From the NCBI RefSeq assembly GCF_000255705.1, contig NZ_JH636444.1:171023-235022 (forward strand): DNA of 64,000 nt, read 5' to 3'. How positions within the stretch are numbered: position 1 is the stretch's first letter; each line of letters begins with the position of its first letter. The notes under the pieces were generated by a model. The model was not told where the DNA came from and did no database searches. It saw nothing but the letters and a program-made list of their open reading frames with translations. A program made the position numbers and the translations under genes. Origin of the DNA: Zavarzinella formosa DSM 19928 (lineage in GTDB: Bacteria; Planctomycetota; Planctomycetia; Gemmatales; Gemmataceae). Below, piece by piece: positions 8,857 through 18,023 of this stretch.

Positions 8857-9877
8857 TGGCGAAGACTCCCTGAAGCGTGTCGGCCGTCGCTTCCACCCGG
8901 CCAAGGGCGGCGCACACATCGTCCCGCCACCAATCGGCGGCCAGCCGCCGGATTTCCCGGTGCGCGTTGGTTGGTTTGCCGGACAATCCCGCGAGCATCC
9001 CCCGGAGAACGGCTTCCAGCCAGACGATTCCCGCAAGGGTTTTCGCGTGCCGACGATTCCAATATTTGAACGCAAAGTTTAGCAGCGCGTGCCGGGTCAT
9101 CAATCGAAGCGGGGCGGGCACCGGCCGGGTATGCAGCGGGTGGAGGTGTTTCAACGTGAGCGAGGGTTCGTGCGTCACTTCCCAGCCGTGTTCGCGGGCT
9201 CGTGTGCAGAAATCCGCGTCTTCGTAATAGAGGAAAAAGCTCGGGTCGAATCCGTTGAGATTTTGCCAGCAATCACGACGGATCAACATGCCGCACCCGG
9301 TCACCCAATCCACGGAGGTTCGTTCCCCGCCCGAGGTTTGGTGCCGACATTTGCGAATGCGTCGAGGCAGGAACAATCCACCCAAGGTGCGGTGAAACGT
9401 CGGGATCGGCCCGCTGGAAGCCTGCGGGGAGCCGTCCGCGTGGAGGAGGCCCAACCCCACGACACCGGTGCGGGGGGAATCATCTGAAATGGTTCGGCAC
9501 AAGCCCGAAAGACTGTCAAGGAATCCGGTCGGCAGGGAGGTGTCCGGGTTGAGCAGGAGAATCCATTCGCCTGTTGTTCGCAACGCGGCCTCGTTGACGG
9601 CGCGGGCAAAGCCGAGATTGTTGCGAAAACGGTGGACCAGGCAACCGCCCAGTTCGGCCAGTTCATCGACCACCGGGGAATCCGGCGATCCATTGTCGAT
9701 GATGATGAGTTCCGCCAGCCCGGTGGTGTGTGAGATTGATTCGGTCAGTTGCCGGGCGAGGCCGAGGGTGTTTTCCCATTGGCAAAAATTGACAATCACC
9801 ACGGAGACAAGGGGGGTGAGAACCTCCCGGTCCGTGGATGAGCGATGACGTCGATTCAGAGCAGTGACAACAGACAT
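8837..9877 (-). CDS. Glycosyltransferase family 2
   Basis: Second GT2 enzyme of the pair, 346 aa. Motifs: VSVVIVNFCQW at the N-terminus, LIIIDNGSPD, WILLLNPDTSLP (DxD equivalent) and FLYYEDADFCTRAREHGW. The pattern resembles rhamnosyltransferase-type surface-glycan enzymes; donor and acceptor cannot be told. The start at 9877 has GGAAGG eight bases upstream; the longer frame to 9943 lacks this. A C-terminal extension after residue ~260 has no recognised domain. Confidence 0.9.
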   Translation of the reverse strand: MSVVTALNRRHRSSTDREVLTPLVSVVIVNFCQWENTLGLARQLTESISHTTGLAELIIIDNGSPDSPVVDELAELGGCLVHRFRNNLGFARAVNEAALRTTGEWILLLNPDTSLPTGFLDSLSGLCRTISDDSPRTGVVGLGLLHADGSPQASSGPIPTFHRTLGGLFLPRRIRKCRHQTSGGERTSVDWVTGCGMLIRRDCWQNLNGFDPSFFLYYEDADFCTRAREHGWEVTHEPSLTLKHLHPLHTRPVPAPLRLMTRHALLNFAFKYWNRRHAKTLAGIVWLEAVLRGMLAGLSGKPTNAHREIRRLAADWWRDDVCAALGRVEATADTLQGVFANESPQR

Positions 9878-9961
9878 CGGGATCCTTCCCGTGGTTCCCC
9901 GTCCTTGGGGCATGCGCGCGATGGGAGTATGACATGCCGGCAAGAATCCCGCAAGACGAGG

Positions 9962-10438
9962 TTATTCGTCCGTCAGGTCGTGAAGCAATTTGTCAAGGGC
10001 GTCGTAGGTCAGCGTGAAGGGAATTTGTTCCCGTTTGTTGGTTCCGGCATCAGATTGAAACCGTTCCAACGTGATCGAGTCCCCGCCTTCCATCAGAAGC
10101 TCGTAATACTGACGGGTCGTGCCTCGCACTGTTGGTTGGGACGAGCGAAGTTGGGCAACCTGACGGCCTTGGTCGACTTCGACAAGACGGATGGATTCCA
10201 ACATGCCCGTCAACCGTCCGGCGATGGTGGCCGCCCGGATGTTGAGCGGGGTGTTCGGGGTTCCGGCGGTGCGGTCAAGCCGCAGGTTGCGGAAACGCCC
10301 GCCGATGCCGTCCAAGCTCTCGGAATCGGCGGTCAGAGTCCACGTGGATTGACCGGCCTCGAAGGAGACACGGCCGTTGTTGGCTTTCAAATTTGTTCCA
10401 TCAGCGAGTTTTCGCTGGAGTGTTTCGGCGGTTTTCAT
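9962..10438 (-). CDS. Hypothetical protein downstream of spoVR
   Basis: 158 aa, not recognised. It is soluble with no signal peptide and predicted mixed alpha/beta, with beta-rich segments containing WTLTADSESLDGIGGRFRN and a charged C-terminus. The ATG at 10438 has GGAGA seven bases upstream and lies inside the 3' end of spoVR (38-bp overlap), so it is probably translationally coupled to the prkA-DUF444-spoVR module. A longer frame starts at 10480 without a comparable RBS. Confidence 0.72.
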   Translation of the reverse strand: MKTAETLQRKLADGTNLKANNGRVSFEAGQSTWTLTADSESLDGIGGRFRNLRLDRTAGTPNTPLNIRAATIAGRLTGMLESIRLVEVDQGRQVAQLRSSQPTVRGTTRQYYELLMEGGDSITLERFQSDAGTNKREQIPFTLTYDALDKLLHDLTDE

Positions 10439-11957
10439 CGGATTCTCCGATCGTTTGTGCGGTGTGGTCGGTTCCGTCAAAGCTCAAGAGGGTCGGCTTG
10501 TCGTCAATCATCGTTTCCAAGTGAACGGGACGGCTCCACATCTTTTGAAGGTGGACAAGCGTGTCCCGCGCATGGTTCAACTTCAGGTCGATCCCGTTGT
10601 GCCCATGCTTTAATAATAACTCCCCACGATTCCGGTGGTTGCCGTTCAGCACGTAAATAAACGGTTTTCCAAAGTTCGTCAGGCTGAACAAAAGACGTTG
10701 TTTCACCATCTGAAACTCGCGGGACTCGATCACAAACTGTCCCTGCTGGTTCTGGTAATTGAACGAGAACAGCTTGTGTCGGACACAAAACTCGGGCGTC
10801 AGGAAGGTGTCGATGAAGGTGATGTCGTTATGAACACGACGAACCTCAAAGATCTTTTCGCGACCAATCCCCAGCTTCTTGTTCCAAGCCCGGCGGGTGT
10901 CGAGATCATCGCAATCGTCGTATTCCGGGCCGAATTGTCCCCGGTTCCAGCGTTCCTCCACATCCCGCAGGAGTTCGATGCCCACCTTGTAGGGGTTCAG
11001 TCGTTTGCCGCTGGTGGCCATTGTGCCGGAATGATGGTCGGCGTAGTCGATCAACTCGGCCGGTTCGAGGGCCTTTTGGGTCATGATCGTGCTGTGCCAG
11101 AAACTCGCCCAACCCTCGTTCAAAATCTTCGTCTGCGCCTGCGGATAAAAGTAGTACGCCTCGTCTCGGATGATCGAAAGGATGTCCCGCTGCCAGGGCT
11201 TGAGCGGGGCGTGTTCGATCATAAAGAGGAGAACGTCTTTTTCCGGTTCCTCCGGGAAGCCGCGATCCGGCTTGCTATCCCGTTTGTGCCGGGCAGTTTC
11301 CTCGTCCTGCCTCATCCGCTCGGGAGGATTGATGTAATCCTCCATGTAGTCTTTGCTCTTGAAGCGATTGGCGTGCGGGTCTTCCTCGCCTGATTGCTCA
11401 TTGAAATCGTACCGGGAATGTTCGCCACGGCGTCGGATGGCGACGGAATGGATGTCGATCAAGTCGTCCACGGACATGCAGCGGTCGAGAAACGCCTCGA
11501 CTTCGTCTTCGCCGAACCGTTCCGCGTATCCACGGATTCTGGCGCCGTGGTTGGCGATCTCATCCATCATCTTGCGGTTGGTGTGCGAAAAATACGCATT
11601 GTTCTTGAAGAAATCGCAGTGGCCGTACACGTGGGCCATCACGAGTTTCTGATCGACGGTGTGGTTGCACCGCATCAAGTAGGCGTAACACGGGTCATTG
11701 TTGATGACCATCTCGTAAATCTTGGAGAGGCCGTAATCGTAGCCTTTCTTGAGTTCCTCGTAGGACATCCCGAACGACCAATGCGGATACCGTGTGGGGA
11801 ATCCCCCATAGGCGGCGATTTCGTTCAGGTCGTCCGCATCGACGACCTCAAAGATCGTCTCGTAGAAATCGAGGCCGTATTCACGGGCATACCCCTCAAT
11901 CTCGTCCTTGAGGATGCGAAGGTGGGGGGGAAGGTTGGTGTGGTAAAACGTGTTCAT
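10401..11957 (-). CDS. spoVR: SpoVR family protein (YcgB-like)
   Basis: 518 aa, the full usual length of SpoVR/YcgB. It has the family's N-terminal region (LPPHLRILKDEIEGYAREYG) and the conserved YGHCDFFKNN and WASFWHS motifs. SpoVR was named for a role in Bacillus spore cortex formation. In non-sporulating bacteria its gene travels with prkA (yeaG) and DUF444 (yeaH), a module linked to nitrogen and stationary-phase stress; its biochemistry is unsettled. AAGGAACGG precedes the ATG. It lies 25 bp after the DUF444 gene, in the same order as in proteobacteria. Confidence 0.95.
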   Translation of the reverse strand: MNTFYHTNLPPHLRILKDEIEGYAREYGLDFYETIFEVVDADDLNEIAAYGGFPTRYPHWSFGMSYEELKKGYDYGLSKIYEMVINNDPCYAYLMRCNHTVDQKLVMAHVYGHCDFFKNNAYFSHTNRKMMDEIANHGARIRGYAERFGEDEVEAFLDRCMSVDDLIDIHSVAIRRRGEHSRYDFNEQSGEEDPHANRFKSKDYMEDYINPPERMRQDEETARHKRDSKPDRGFPEEPEKDVLLFMIEHAPLKPWQRDILSIIRDEAYYFYPQAQTKILNEGWASFWHSTIMTQKALEPAELIDYADHHSGTMATSGKRLNPYKVGIELLRDVEERWNRGQFGPEYDDCDDLDTRRAWNKKLGIGREKIFEVRRVHNDITFIDTFLTPEFCVRHKLFSFNYQNQQGQFVIESREFQMVKQRLLFSLTNFGKPFIYVLNGNHRNRGELLLKHGHNGIDLKLNHARDTLVHLQKMWSRPVHLETMIDDKPTLLSFDGTDHTAQTIGESDENRRNTPAKTR

Positions 11958-11982
11958 GAATCCGTTCCTTTTTGGACGATGA

Positions 11983-13083
11983 TTAACGTCCCGTGCTCAG
12001 GAACTCCTTGATTGATCCCAAGATGGCGTCCCGGTCGGGGACTTTGCTGACCACAATCTTTTCCTCGGCCGCCGCCAGTTCGGCGATGTGATCGAAGAAC
12101 TCGCCGCTGCCGTAAGGGCTTTCCACCTGCCCGTAGCCGAACAAATTCACTTTTGGAAGCAACTGCTTCGACAGGATTTCCAGACACTTGGGCACATCAT
12201 CGCCCCAGTTGTCCCCGTCCGAGAAGTGGAACGCATACACGTTCCAATCATTGGGAGGATACCGGGAGTCAATGATCTTGTTCGCCAGTTCGTAGGCCGA
12301 GCTGATTTTGGTCCCGCCGCTTTCGCGGGTGTGGTAAAACGTGTGTTCATCCACCTCGCGGGCCACGGCATCATGGACGATGTACGCCCGCTCGATCCCC
12401 TTGTAGTGCCGTTTGATCCATGTGTCGATCCAGAATGATTCGATGCGGACGATCTCTTTCTGCTCATCCGTCATGGAACCGGACACATCCATCATGTAGA
12501 TGATGCAGGCGACCGATTCTGGCTGGGGAGTGACCTTCCAGCTTCGATACTGTTTGTCCTCGCGGACCGGGACGACGCGGGGATCATCCGGGACATAGGT
12601 GCCCGAGGAAATCTGCCGCTTGAGGGCGTTCTTGTAGGTCCGCTTAAAGTGCCGCAGGGACTCGGGGCCAACCCGGCGAATGCTCGTGTATTTGTCCTTT
12701 TCCGAGACGACATTGGCTTTGCCCCTCGGTTCGATCCGGGGAAGGGCCAGTTCTTCGCCGAGAATTTCGGCCAATTCTTCGAGCGTCAGTTCCACTTCGA
12801 GGATGTGGCCGCCGGGTTGATCGCCGGCCTTGGGTTCGCCTTCGCCTTCCGGATTGGAAAGAGGCTGGCCGGGCTGGCCTTCGCCGACGCCCACGCCACC
12901 GGAGTTTTTGCTTCCGTAACGGAATTGCGGAATCTCAATCGAGGGAAGGGGGATGCTGACGAGGTCGTTCCCCTTTTTGCCGATCATCTCCCCGCGGCTG
13001 ATGTATTTGCGCAGATCGCTCTTCACCTTCCCGCGAACGATCTTGCGGAAGCGTTGTAAATCGCGCTCGATCTTCTGTCCCAC
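11983..13083 (-). CDS. DUF444 / YeaH-YhbH family protein with VWA-like domain
   Basis: 366 aa from a GTG at 13083, preceded by GAGG. The frame is open to 13212 but that extension runs through the SRP RNA gene, which argues for the internal GTG. The N-terminus ([21 protein letters not shown]) and a Gly-rich linker near residue 75 are followed by a von Willebrand A-like domain with a MIDAS-type motif DVSGS (Asp199, Ser201, Ser203). The family acts with the PrkA kinase; in E. coli yeaG-yeaH supports survival under nitrogen starvation. It is the middle gene of prkA - DUF444 - spoVR. Confidence 0.92.
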   Translation of the reverse strand: MGQKIERDLQRFRKIVRGKVKSDLRKYISRGEMIGKKGNDLVSIPLPSIEIPQFRYGSKNSGGVGVGEGQPGQPLSNPEGEGEPKAGDQPGGHILEVELTLEELAEILGEELALPRIEPRGKANVVSEKDKYTSIRRVGPESLRHFKRTYKNALKRQISSGTYVPDDPRVVPVREDKQYRSWKVTPQPESVACIIYMMDVSGSMTDEQKEIVRIESFWIDTWIKRHYKGIERAYIVHDAVAREVDEHTFYHTRESGGTKISSAYELANKIIDSRYPPNDWNVYAFHFSDGDNWGDDVPKCLEILSKQLLPKVNLFGYGQVESPYGSGEFFDHIAELAAAEEKIVVSKVPDRDAILGSIKEFLSTGR

Positions 13084-13169
13084 GGTGGATAGCCTCGTGT
13101 GGAGGTATGGGTTTACAAAGAAGGTACGAAGGAAGGTCGGTCGGGTTCGGTCGAGAGAGGGTCGGCCGG

Positions 13170-13282
13170 TGTGATGAAGGATGGGGGTTCCCTGAGCCGC
13201 CCGGTACAACACTTATGGCTGCACCTTCCGGCCTGACCAGGTTCATGCATTCCCGTCGGTCAGGCCCCCACCCATCATCACA
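13170..13282 (-). ncRNA. ffs: Bacterial small signal recognition particle RNA (4.5S-type)
   Basis: The reverse complement contains the conserved SRP core: GGTCAGGCCGGAAGGTGCAGC (13219-13239), i.e. the CCGGAAGG apical GNRA-type loop flanked by the asymmetric TCAGG / GCAGC internal loop that binds Ffh. The ends pair as a long terminal helix: GGGGGCCTGA on the 5' side with TCAGGGAACCCCC on the 3' side, and TGTGATGA-type arms close it. About 113 nt, one hairpin without an Alu domain. It sits in the 209-bp gap between prkA and the DUF444 gene, on their strand. Confidence 0.95.
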
Positions 13283-13292
13283 CCGTACCGAC

Positions 13293-15329
13293 TTATTTCT
13301 TGGTCTGCCCGCGGGCGAAGATACTCGCCACGAAGGTCAGCACGTCGGTCGCACTTGATTCATTATACCCATAATTGCGGATCAGGCGTTGCTTGACAAT
13401 ATCGATCTTTTCTTGCGTCGCCTTGTCCACAACATTCGAAACCAGAGAAGTCAGCTTGATCGTGTCCTTCTGATCCTCGAACAGTTTCAACTCAAGTGCC
13501 TTTTGGAGGCGTTCGTTCGTCTTATAATCGAATTTCTTCCCGTCAATGGCCAAAGCCCCGATGTAGTTCATGATTTCCCGTCGGAAGTCATCTTTTCGGC
13601 TGTCGGGAATGTCAATCTTCTCTTCGACGGAACGCATGAGCCGTTCGTCCGGTTCCTCGTAGGCCCCGGTATAACGGTTGCGCACCTTCTCCCGTTGGGT
13701 GTACGCCTTCACATTGTCGATATAGTTCGAGCAAAGCCGGGACAGGGCATCCTCGTCGGCGGCGATGGCTCGTTGCACCTCGTTCTTCACCACATCTTCG
13801 TACTCTTCTTTGACGACCGAGAGAAGTTCCTTGTAGTGCTTCAAAGTATCTTCGTCGGTGATCAGGGCGTGATGACGCAATCCCTCTTCCAACTCCTTGA
13901 TGACCATGAAGGGATTGATGTTGTCTTCTTCGGGATGAGCCACCAAGGCATTTGAGATTTTGTCCTGAATGTAACGCGGCGAAATCCCCTTCATCCCTTC
14001 GCTTGGAGACTCCCGCTTCAATTCGATCACATTGTCTTCGGTGAAGCCCGGCAGCGTCTTGCCGTTGTAGAGCTTCAATTTTTGCATGAGCGTCAGGCTA
14101 TGGTGCTTCGGCGGTGTGAGCCGGGTCAGCACGGCCCACATCGCGGCCACCTCAATGGTGTGCGGGGCGATGTGCTTGCCCTTCACGCGGTCCCGGCCGA
14201 AGTCCTTCTCGTAAATCTTGACTTCTTCACGCAGTTTGGTCACATACGGAACGTCGATCTTTACGGTCCGGTCGCGGAGGGCTTCCATGAACTCGTTGTT
14301 CTGAAGCCGCCGATACTCCGGTTCGTTCGTGTGGGCGAGAATCACCTCGTCGATGTCCGTCTGGGCGAATTTCTTCGGCTTGATCTTGTGTTCTTGCGAC
14401 GCCCCCAACAAGTCATAGAGGAACGCCACGTCGAGCTTCAACACTTCGATGAATTCGACAAGGCCGCGGTTGGCAATGTTCAGTTCGCCGTCGAAGTTGA
14501 AGGCCCGCGGATCGCTGTCCGAGCCATACTCCGCGATTTTGCGGTAGTTGATGTCCCCGGTGAGTTCCGTCGAGTCTTGGTTCTTTTCGTCCTTCGGCTG
14601 GAACGTGCCGATTCCGAGCCGGTCCTGTTCGGAGAGCAGGAAACGATGAACCTTGATGTCTTCCAGCACCCGCTGCCAGTCACCGTTGTATTTTTGCAGT
14701 CGTTCGTTAAACATTTGACGGCAAAACGGGCAGGACTCGCTTCGGATGGTGATTTCAAAATCACCTTTTTTCTTGTTGTTCAACTCGGCCAATAAGCGTG
14801 GACGCAGTTCCTTCGGGATCAGGTTCAGCGGGTCTTCGTGCATCGGGCACTTTTGATAAGTGCCGTCCGCCATCTTCCAAGAGTAGGAATAGATCGCCCC
14901 GGCCTCGGAGCGGGAATATTCTTCCAACCCTCGCTTGATGAGCCGGGCAATCGTGCTTTTGGAGGAACCCACCGGTCCGTGAAGCAGCAGAACCCGTTTT
15001 TCGGTTCCGTAGCCTTGGGCGGCCGATTTGAAAGTGTTCACTAATTGCATAATGGTGCGGTCGATGCCATAGATGGCATCCCCGTGCCGGGCGGCGAAGT
15101 CGGTGAAAAACTTAAACCGCGTGACCTTTTCTTTGTTCTCGTAGGTGTCCTCGGTCCCGTGGCTGAGGATCATTTCGTAGAGGCGCTGGTAGGCGGTGCG
15201 GGTCAGGCGGGGATTTTCGACAACGAGATCGAGGTAATCGCTCAGCGAACCTTCCCAATGGAGTTTCTGATAATCCGTGATATCGAGATCGGATCGGAGG
15301 TCCGCGAGGAAGGTATTTCCGTTGGCCAT
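13293..15329 (-). CDS. prkA: PrkA serine protein kinase / AAA+ protein (YeaG-like)
   Basis: 678 aa from the ATG at 15329 (GGAG eight bases upstream; a Met three codons earlier lacks one). The N-terminal PrkA AAA domain has Walker [11 protein letters not shown] (residues 117-126). A CPFC-containing segment and a C-terminal PrkA domain follow, matching full-length YeaG/PrkA (~640-680 aa). The family was described as a serine kinase and, in later work, as an AAA+ protease-like protein; either way it works with the DUF444 protein under starvation. First gene of the module; the SRP RNA follows 11 bp after its stop. Confidence 0.96.
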   Translation of the reverse strand: MANGNTFLADLRSDLDITDYQKLHWEGSLSDYLDLVVENPRLTRTAYQRLYEMILSHGTEDTYENKEKVTRFKFFTDFAARHGDAIYGIDRTIMQLVNTFKSAAQGYGTEKRVLLLHGPVGSSKSTIARLIKRGLEEYSRSEAGAIYSYSWKMADGTYQKCPMHEDPLNLIPKELRPRLLAELNNKKKGDFEITIRSESCPFCRQMFNERLQKYNGDWQRVLEDIKVHRFLLSEQDRLGIGTFQPKDEKNQDSTELTGDINYRKIAEYGSDSDPRAFNFDGELNIANRGLVEFIEVLKLDVAFLYDLLGASQEHKIKPKKFAQTDIDEVILAHTNEPEYRRLQNNEFMEALRDRTVKIDVPYVTKLREEVKIYEKDFGRDRVKGKHIAPHTIEVAAMWAVLTRLTPPKHHSLTLMQKLKLYNGKTLPGFTEDNVIELKRESPSEGMKGISPRYIQDKISNALVAHPEEDNINPFMVIKELEEGLRHHALITDEDTLKHYKELLSVVKEEYEDVVKNEVQRAIAADEDALSRLCSNYIDNVKAYTQREKVRNRYTGAYEEPDERLMRSVEEKIDIPDSRKDDFRREIMNYIGALAIDGKKFDYKTNERLQKALELKLFEDQKDTIKLTSLVSNVVDKATQEKIDIVKQRLIRNYGYNESSATDVLTFVASIFARGQTKK

Positions 15330-15745
15330 GGATGTCACTCCTTGTTCTGTGTGCGGGCGGAAAGATCCCCGTCAATGGGGAACACAACGAATCGACGGTC
15401 TTCCGGTGGGACTTCCGGGGTATGTTTTCAGTTCGGGTCGCGCACGCGGTTTTTTAAGGGAGAGGAGAATCGCGTCTGGCGTTCGACTGATTATAAGTAT
15501 TTTAACGGCCAATCCGATTGAATGGAATGCGGACTCGCCGCAACTTCTCCAGAAAACCCCGATCCCCGGAGTTTTCGTCCCACATTTTCACCATACCGGA
15601 CACAAGCAGGCGGGTTTCGTGCATTCCTTGGCTGTCCCGGTATCATGGGACGCGGAGTCGCTCTAGACTTGCCTGGTTTGCCAAGTTATAGAGTAGCCTG
15701 CGAAAACTGTTCAAGTTAAAGTCTCCCGAGTGGAAGGATACTCTC
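15330..15745. other. Divergent intergenic region upstream of prkA
   Basis: About 415 bp between prkA (minus) and a small membrane protein gene (plus). No supported ORF. On the minus strand a perfect TATAAT lies at 15490-15495 in an AT-rich patch unusual for this GC-rich window, roughly 160 bp before the prkA start. No good -35 was found at 16-18 bp, so it may be activator-dependent or fortuitous. Confidence 0.3.
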
Positions 15746-16123
15746 ATGCGGAACATTCTGGCTCTTGTCGGCGGCGTCACCGTCACATTTTTGGGCCTTG
15801 GCTGGTATCTCGGTTGGTACAAGATTGACAGCAATCCCTTGCTCGGCCGGCAGAACGTGCATGTGGAAATCAATCCGGAAAAGATCACCCAAGACGTGAA
15901 GAAGGGCGCGGTGATTGTCGAGCAGGGGGTCGAAGACTTTCGCAACAGGCAGGATGCCAAGCCCGCCCCGTTGACAACGCCCCAAGGGCCGGCTAGCGAT
16001 TTCTTCGGCCCGTCGTCCACGGCCAACAGCCAAAGTTCGTTTGCCCCTCCGTCGTTCGGCAACAACAAGCCGGCCGCCCCGGCTGATGACAGTTTGTTTG
16101 GGATTCGCCTGCCGCGAAAGTAA
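15746..16123 (+). CDS. Small membrane-anchored hypothetical protein
   Basis: 125 aa. One N-terminal hydrophobic helix (about 5-24) is followed by an ~40-residue charged segment (NPEKITQDVKKG) and a Pro/Ser/Asn-rich low-complexity tail. This looks like a small protein anchored in the membrane with a disordered periplasmic tail. No family recognised. It stands alone, divergent from prkA. Confidence 0.7.
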   Translation: MRNILALVGGVTVTFLGLGWYLGWYKIDSNPLLGRQNVHVEINPEKITQDVKKGAVIVEQGVEDFRNRQDAKPAPLTTPQGPASDFFGPSSTANSQSSFAPPSFGNNKPAAPADDSLFGIRLPRK

Positions 16124-16237
16124 GTCAATTGTGTTCCATCAATCATGCTCAGCAACGGCGGAGAGCTGAGGCTATGCGCTTGGAAAAACAGTCAAGCTCC
16201 CGCCGTCTGCCGTAGTGCTTGGTTCAACTTGCCTATG

Positions 16238-16861
16238 TTACGGGAACTGGCCCGCGCTGTTGTCAAGCACACATGCCCCGCCCGCCCACCGAACGCTCAG
16301 GAACCGCTCAATATCCCAGAACGGAACACGCCGCACTGTCTCGGGGATCGGCCAGACGCCGACATCCTCACGGGCCAGGAACTCGTGGATCAGGTAGTCC
16401 CGCAGATCCACCCCGTAGTAGATGATGTCCGTCTGGTGGACGGAAAACACCGGGTTGCCCGCAGCGTGCGGCTCCGATGGCATCAGTCGGTGTTTGTAAA
16501 TCGGGATCAGTTTCGGAGCAGCGGACACCAACTCGCCCGCAATCCGTTGGGCCTCCCCAAGCGACGCCGACCGCGGTCCCCATTCGTCTAGCCAGAACCC
16601 GTTGTGTTCGATGTCGAACAGGATGCCACGACGAGGGAGTTCGAGCCACCTTCGGAGGGCAACCTCCTCGCCGTCTCGCCAGTCGGGAAAGTCTCCGCCG
16701 ACGGGCAACCCGGCTTGGAGGAACGCCCGCAGGTCCGGCGGGAACCGGAACCCATGCCGCGACTCGACGGCCGCCACTTCGGCATCTGTCAAACCCGGCT
16801 CGAATTCGACTCCATTATTGCAGAGGATTCCGACGATGTCACCCCACATCGCGTCAGCCAT
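16238..16861 (-). CDS. SMI1/KNR4-like protein
   Basis: 207 aa. The pattern GLTDAEVAAVESRHGFRFPPDLRAFL is a good match for the start of the SMI1/KNR4 (SUKH) fold, and the later FWLDEWG, PIYKHRLMP and VFSVHQTDIIYYG segments fit it. SUKH proteins are often immunity proteins in contact-dependent or polymorphic toxin systems, but solitary copies also exist; no toxin is visible beside it. The ATG at 16861 has GGAGG eight bases upstream and overlaps the stop of the upstream glycosyltransferase by 8 bp, which implies coupling. The frame is open further, to 16948. Confidence 0.78.
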   Translation of the reverse strand: MADAMWGDIVGILCNNGVEFEPGLTDAEVAAVESRHGFRFPPDLRAFLQAGLPVGGDFPDWRDGEEVALRRWLELPRRGILFDIEHNGFWLDEWGPRSASLGEAQRIAGELVSAAPKLIPIYKHRLMPSEPHAAGNPVFSVHQTDIIYYGVDLRDYLIHEFLAREDVGVWPIPETVRRVPFWDIERFLSVRWAGGACVLDNSAGQFP

Positions 16862-18023
16862 CTGCCGTTCCTCCGCCATCGAACAGGCTTTCGTAAAACC
16901 GATGGAATTCTTCCAGCATCCGTTCACGCGAATAATTTTCCTCAACACGTCGTCGGGCGGATCGACTGATCGCCCGGCCCAAGTTTGGTTCTTGCAACAT
17001 TCGCCGGACGGCCGATTCCAAGGCCGGTTCGACTCCGGCCGGGATAATCAATCCATCAACCTCATTGCGGAGCAGCGTGGCGTTCGCGCCGACATTCGTG
17101 GCGATGATCGCCCGTCCGGCGGCCATGTATTCCAGCACGGCATTCGACAACGATTCCGAATGCGAAGGCAGCACAGTCACATCAAGGCTTTCCAGAAACG
17201 CCGGGATGTCCCGCAGCGAACCTCGCAAAATCACGCGGCCTTGCAGATTATTCTCCGCGATCAGACGTTCCAAACTTGCTCGCTGATCCCCTTCGCCAGC
17301 CACCTCAAGCGTAATCTTCGGATGGTCTTTCATCACGCGAGCCATGACCCGGATCAACCCGTCCACATTCTTCACGGGGCGAAGGTTGCCCACCATGCCA
17401 AACTTCACCGCCGGTTGATTTAGTTCCGGCCATCGCCGGACGGGGAAGCGATCAAGATCCACGCCGTTGGTGATGACGGACACGTTTCGTTCGGCCAAGT
17501 GTTCGGATTGGATGATCGCTTCACGGCCCTCGGAACTGTTGGTGAGCGTTCGCGCACAGGCTTTTCCGACCAACCGCCCCAACCAGCGATGTTTGCGGGT
17601 CATCCAGTAACCGACGTTGTTTCGCACCCGGACGACCCGGCGAATCCCGGACAATCTGGCGAGCGGCACGGCAAAGTAAGTGCTGTCCAGAAAGTAGGTC
17701 TGAACAATTTGAACCCGATGAGTCTTCCAAAATCGGCGAAGATCCAGTGCCGCAGAGAACGCCTGCCGGCCCATCAACCGATTCACCCCCAAGACGATCA
17801 TCGGGCAATCATCGGGAATCATTGCCCGGAACGTTTCATCCATTCGTTTCAGAAGACACAGCACGGGCCGAATGCGGGAACGATCCAATCCCCGGATCAA
17901 CGCAAGTAATTGCGTTTCCGTGCCGGCTTGGTTCAATTCATCAATCACGAAACAGACCGTGATCGGTGCCGATGTCCTTGAAACCACATTCGATGGCGTC
18001 AGTTTGGGAAGCATCATCCGCAT
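16854..18023 (-). CDS. Glycosyltransferase family 4
   Basis: 389-aa GT-B retaining glycosyltransferase. The N-terminal domain has ELNQAGTETQLLALIRGL. The C-terminal domain has the nucleotide-sugar site: KFGMVGNLRPVKNVDGLI, EVAGEGDQR, and LPSHSESLSNAVLEYMAAG with the conserved E-x7-E arrangement. Presumed role is surface polysaccharide or lipid-linked glycan synthesis. Its start overlaps the preceding GT4 gene by 10 bp. Confidence 0.92.
   Translation of the reverse strand: MRMMLPKLTPSNVVSRTSAPITVCFVIDELNQAGTETQLLALIRGLDRSRIRPVLCLLKRMDETFRAMIPDDCPMIVLGVNRLMGRQAFSAALDLRRFWKTHRVQIVQTYFLDSTYFAVPLARLSGIRRVVRVRNNVGYWMTRKHRWLGRLVGKACARTLTNSSEGREAIIQSEHLAERNVSVITNGVDLDRFPVRRWPELNQPAVKFGMVGNLRPVKNVDGLIRVMARVMKDHPKITLEVAGEGDQRASLERLIAENNLQGRVILRGSLRDIPAFLESLDVTVLPSHSESLSNAVLEYMAAGRAIIATNVGANATLLRNEVDGLIIPAGVEPALESAVRRMLQEPNLGRAISRSARRRVEENYSRERMLEEFHRFYESLFDGGGTADG

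Noticed and set aside
13084-13212. Longer N-terminus for the DUF444 protein
   Set aside because: It would be encoded by part of the SRP RNA gene; the GTG at 13083 aligns with the family's start.
15277-15666. 129-aa + strand ORF upstream of the small membrane protein
   Set aside because: Overlaps the 5' end of prkA antisense, lacks an RBS and has no recognisable features.
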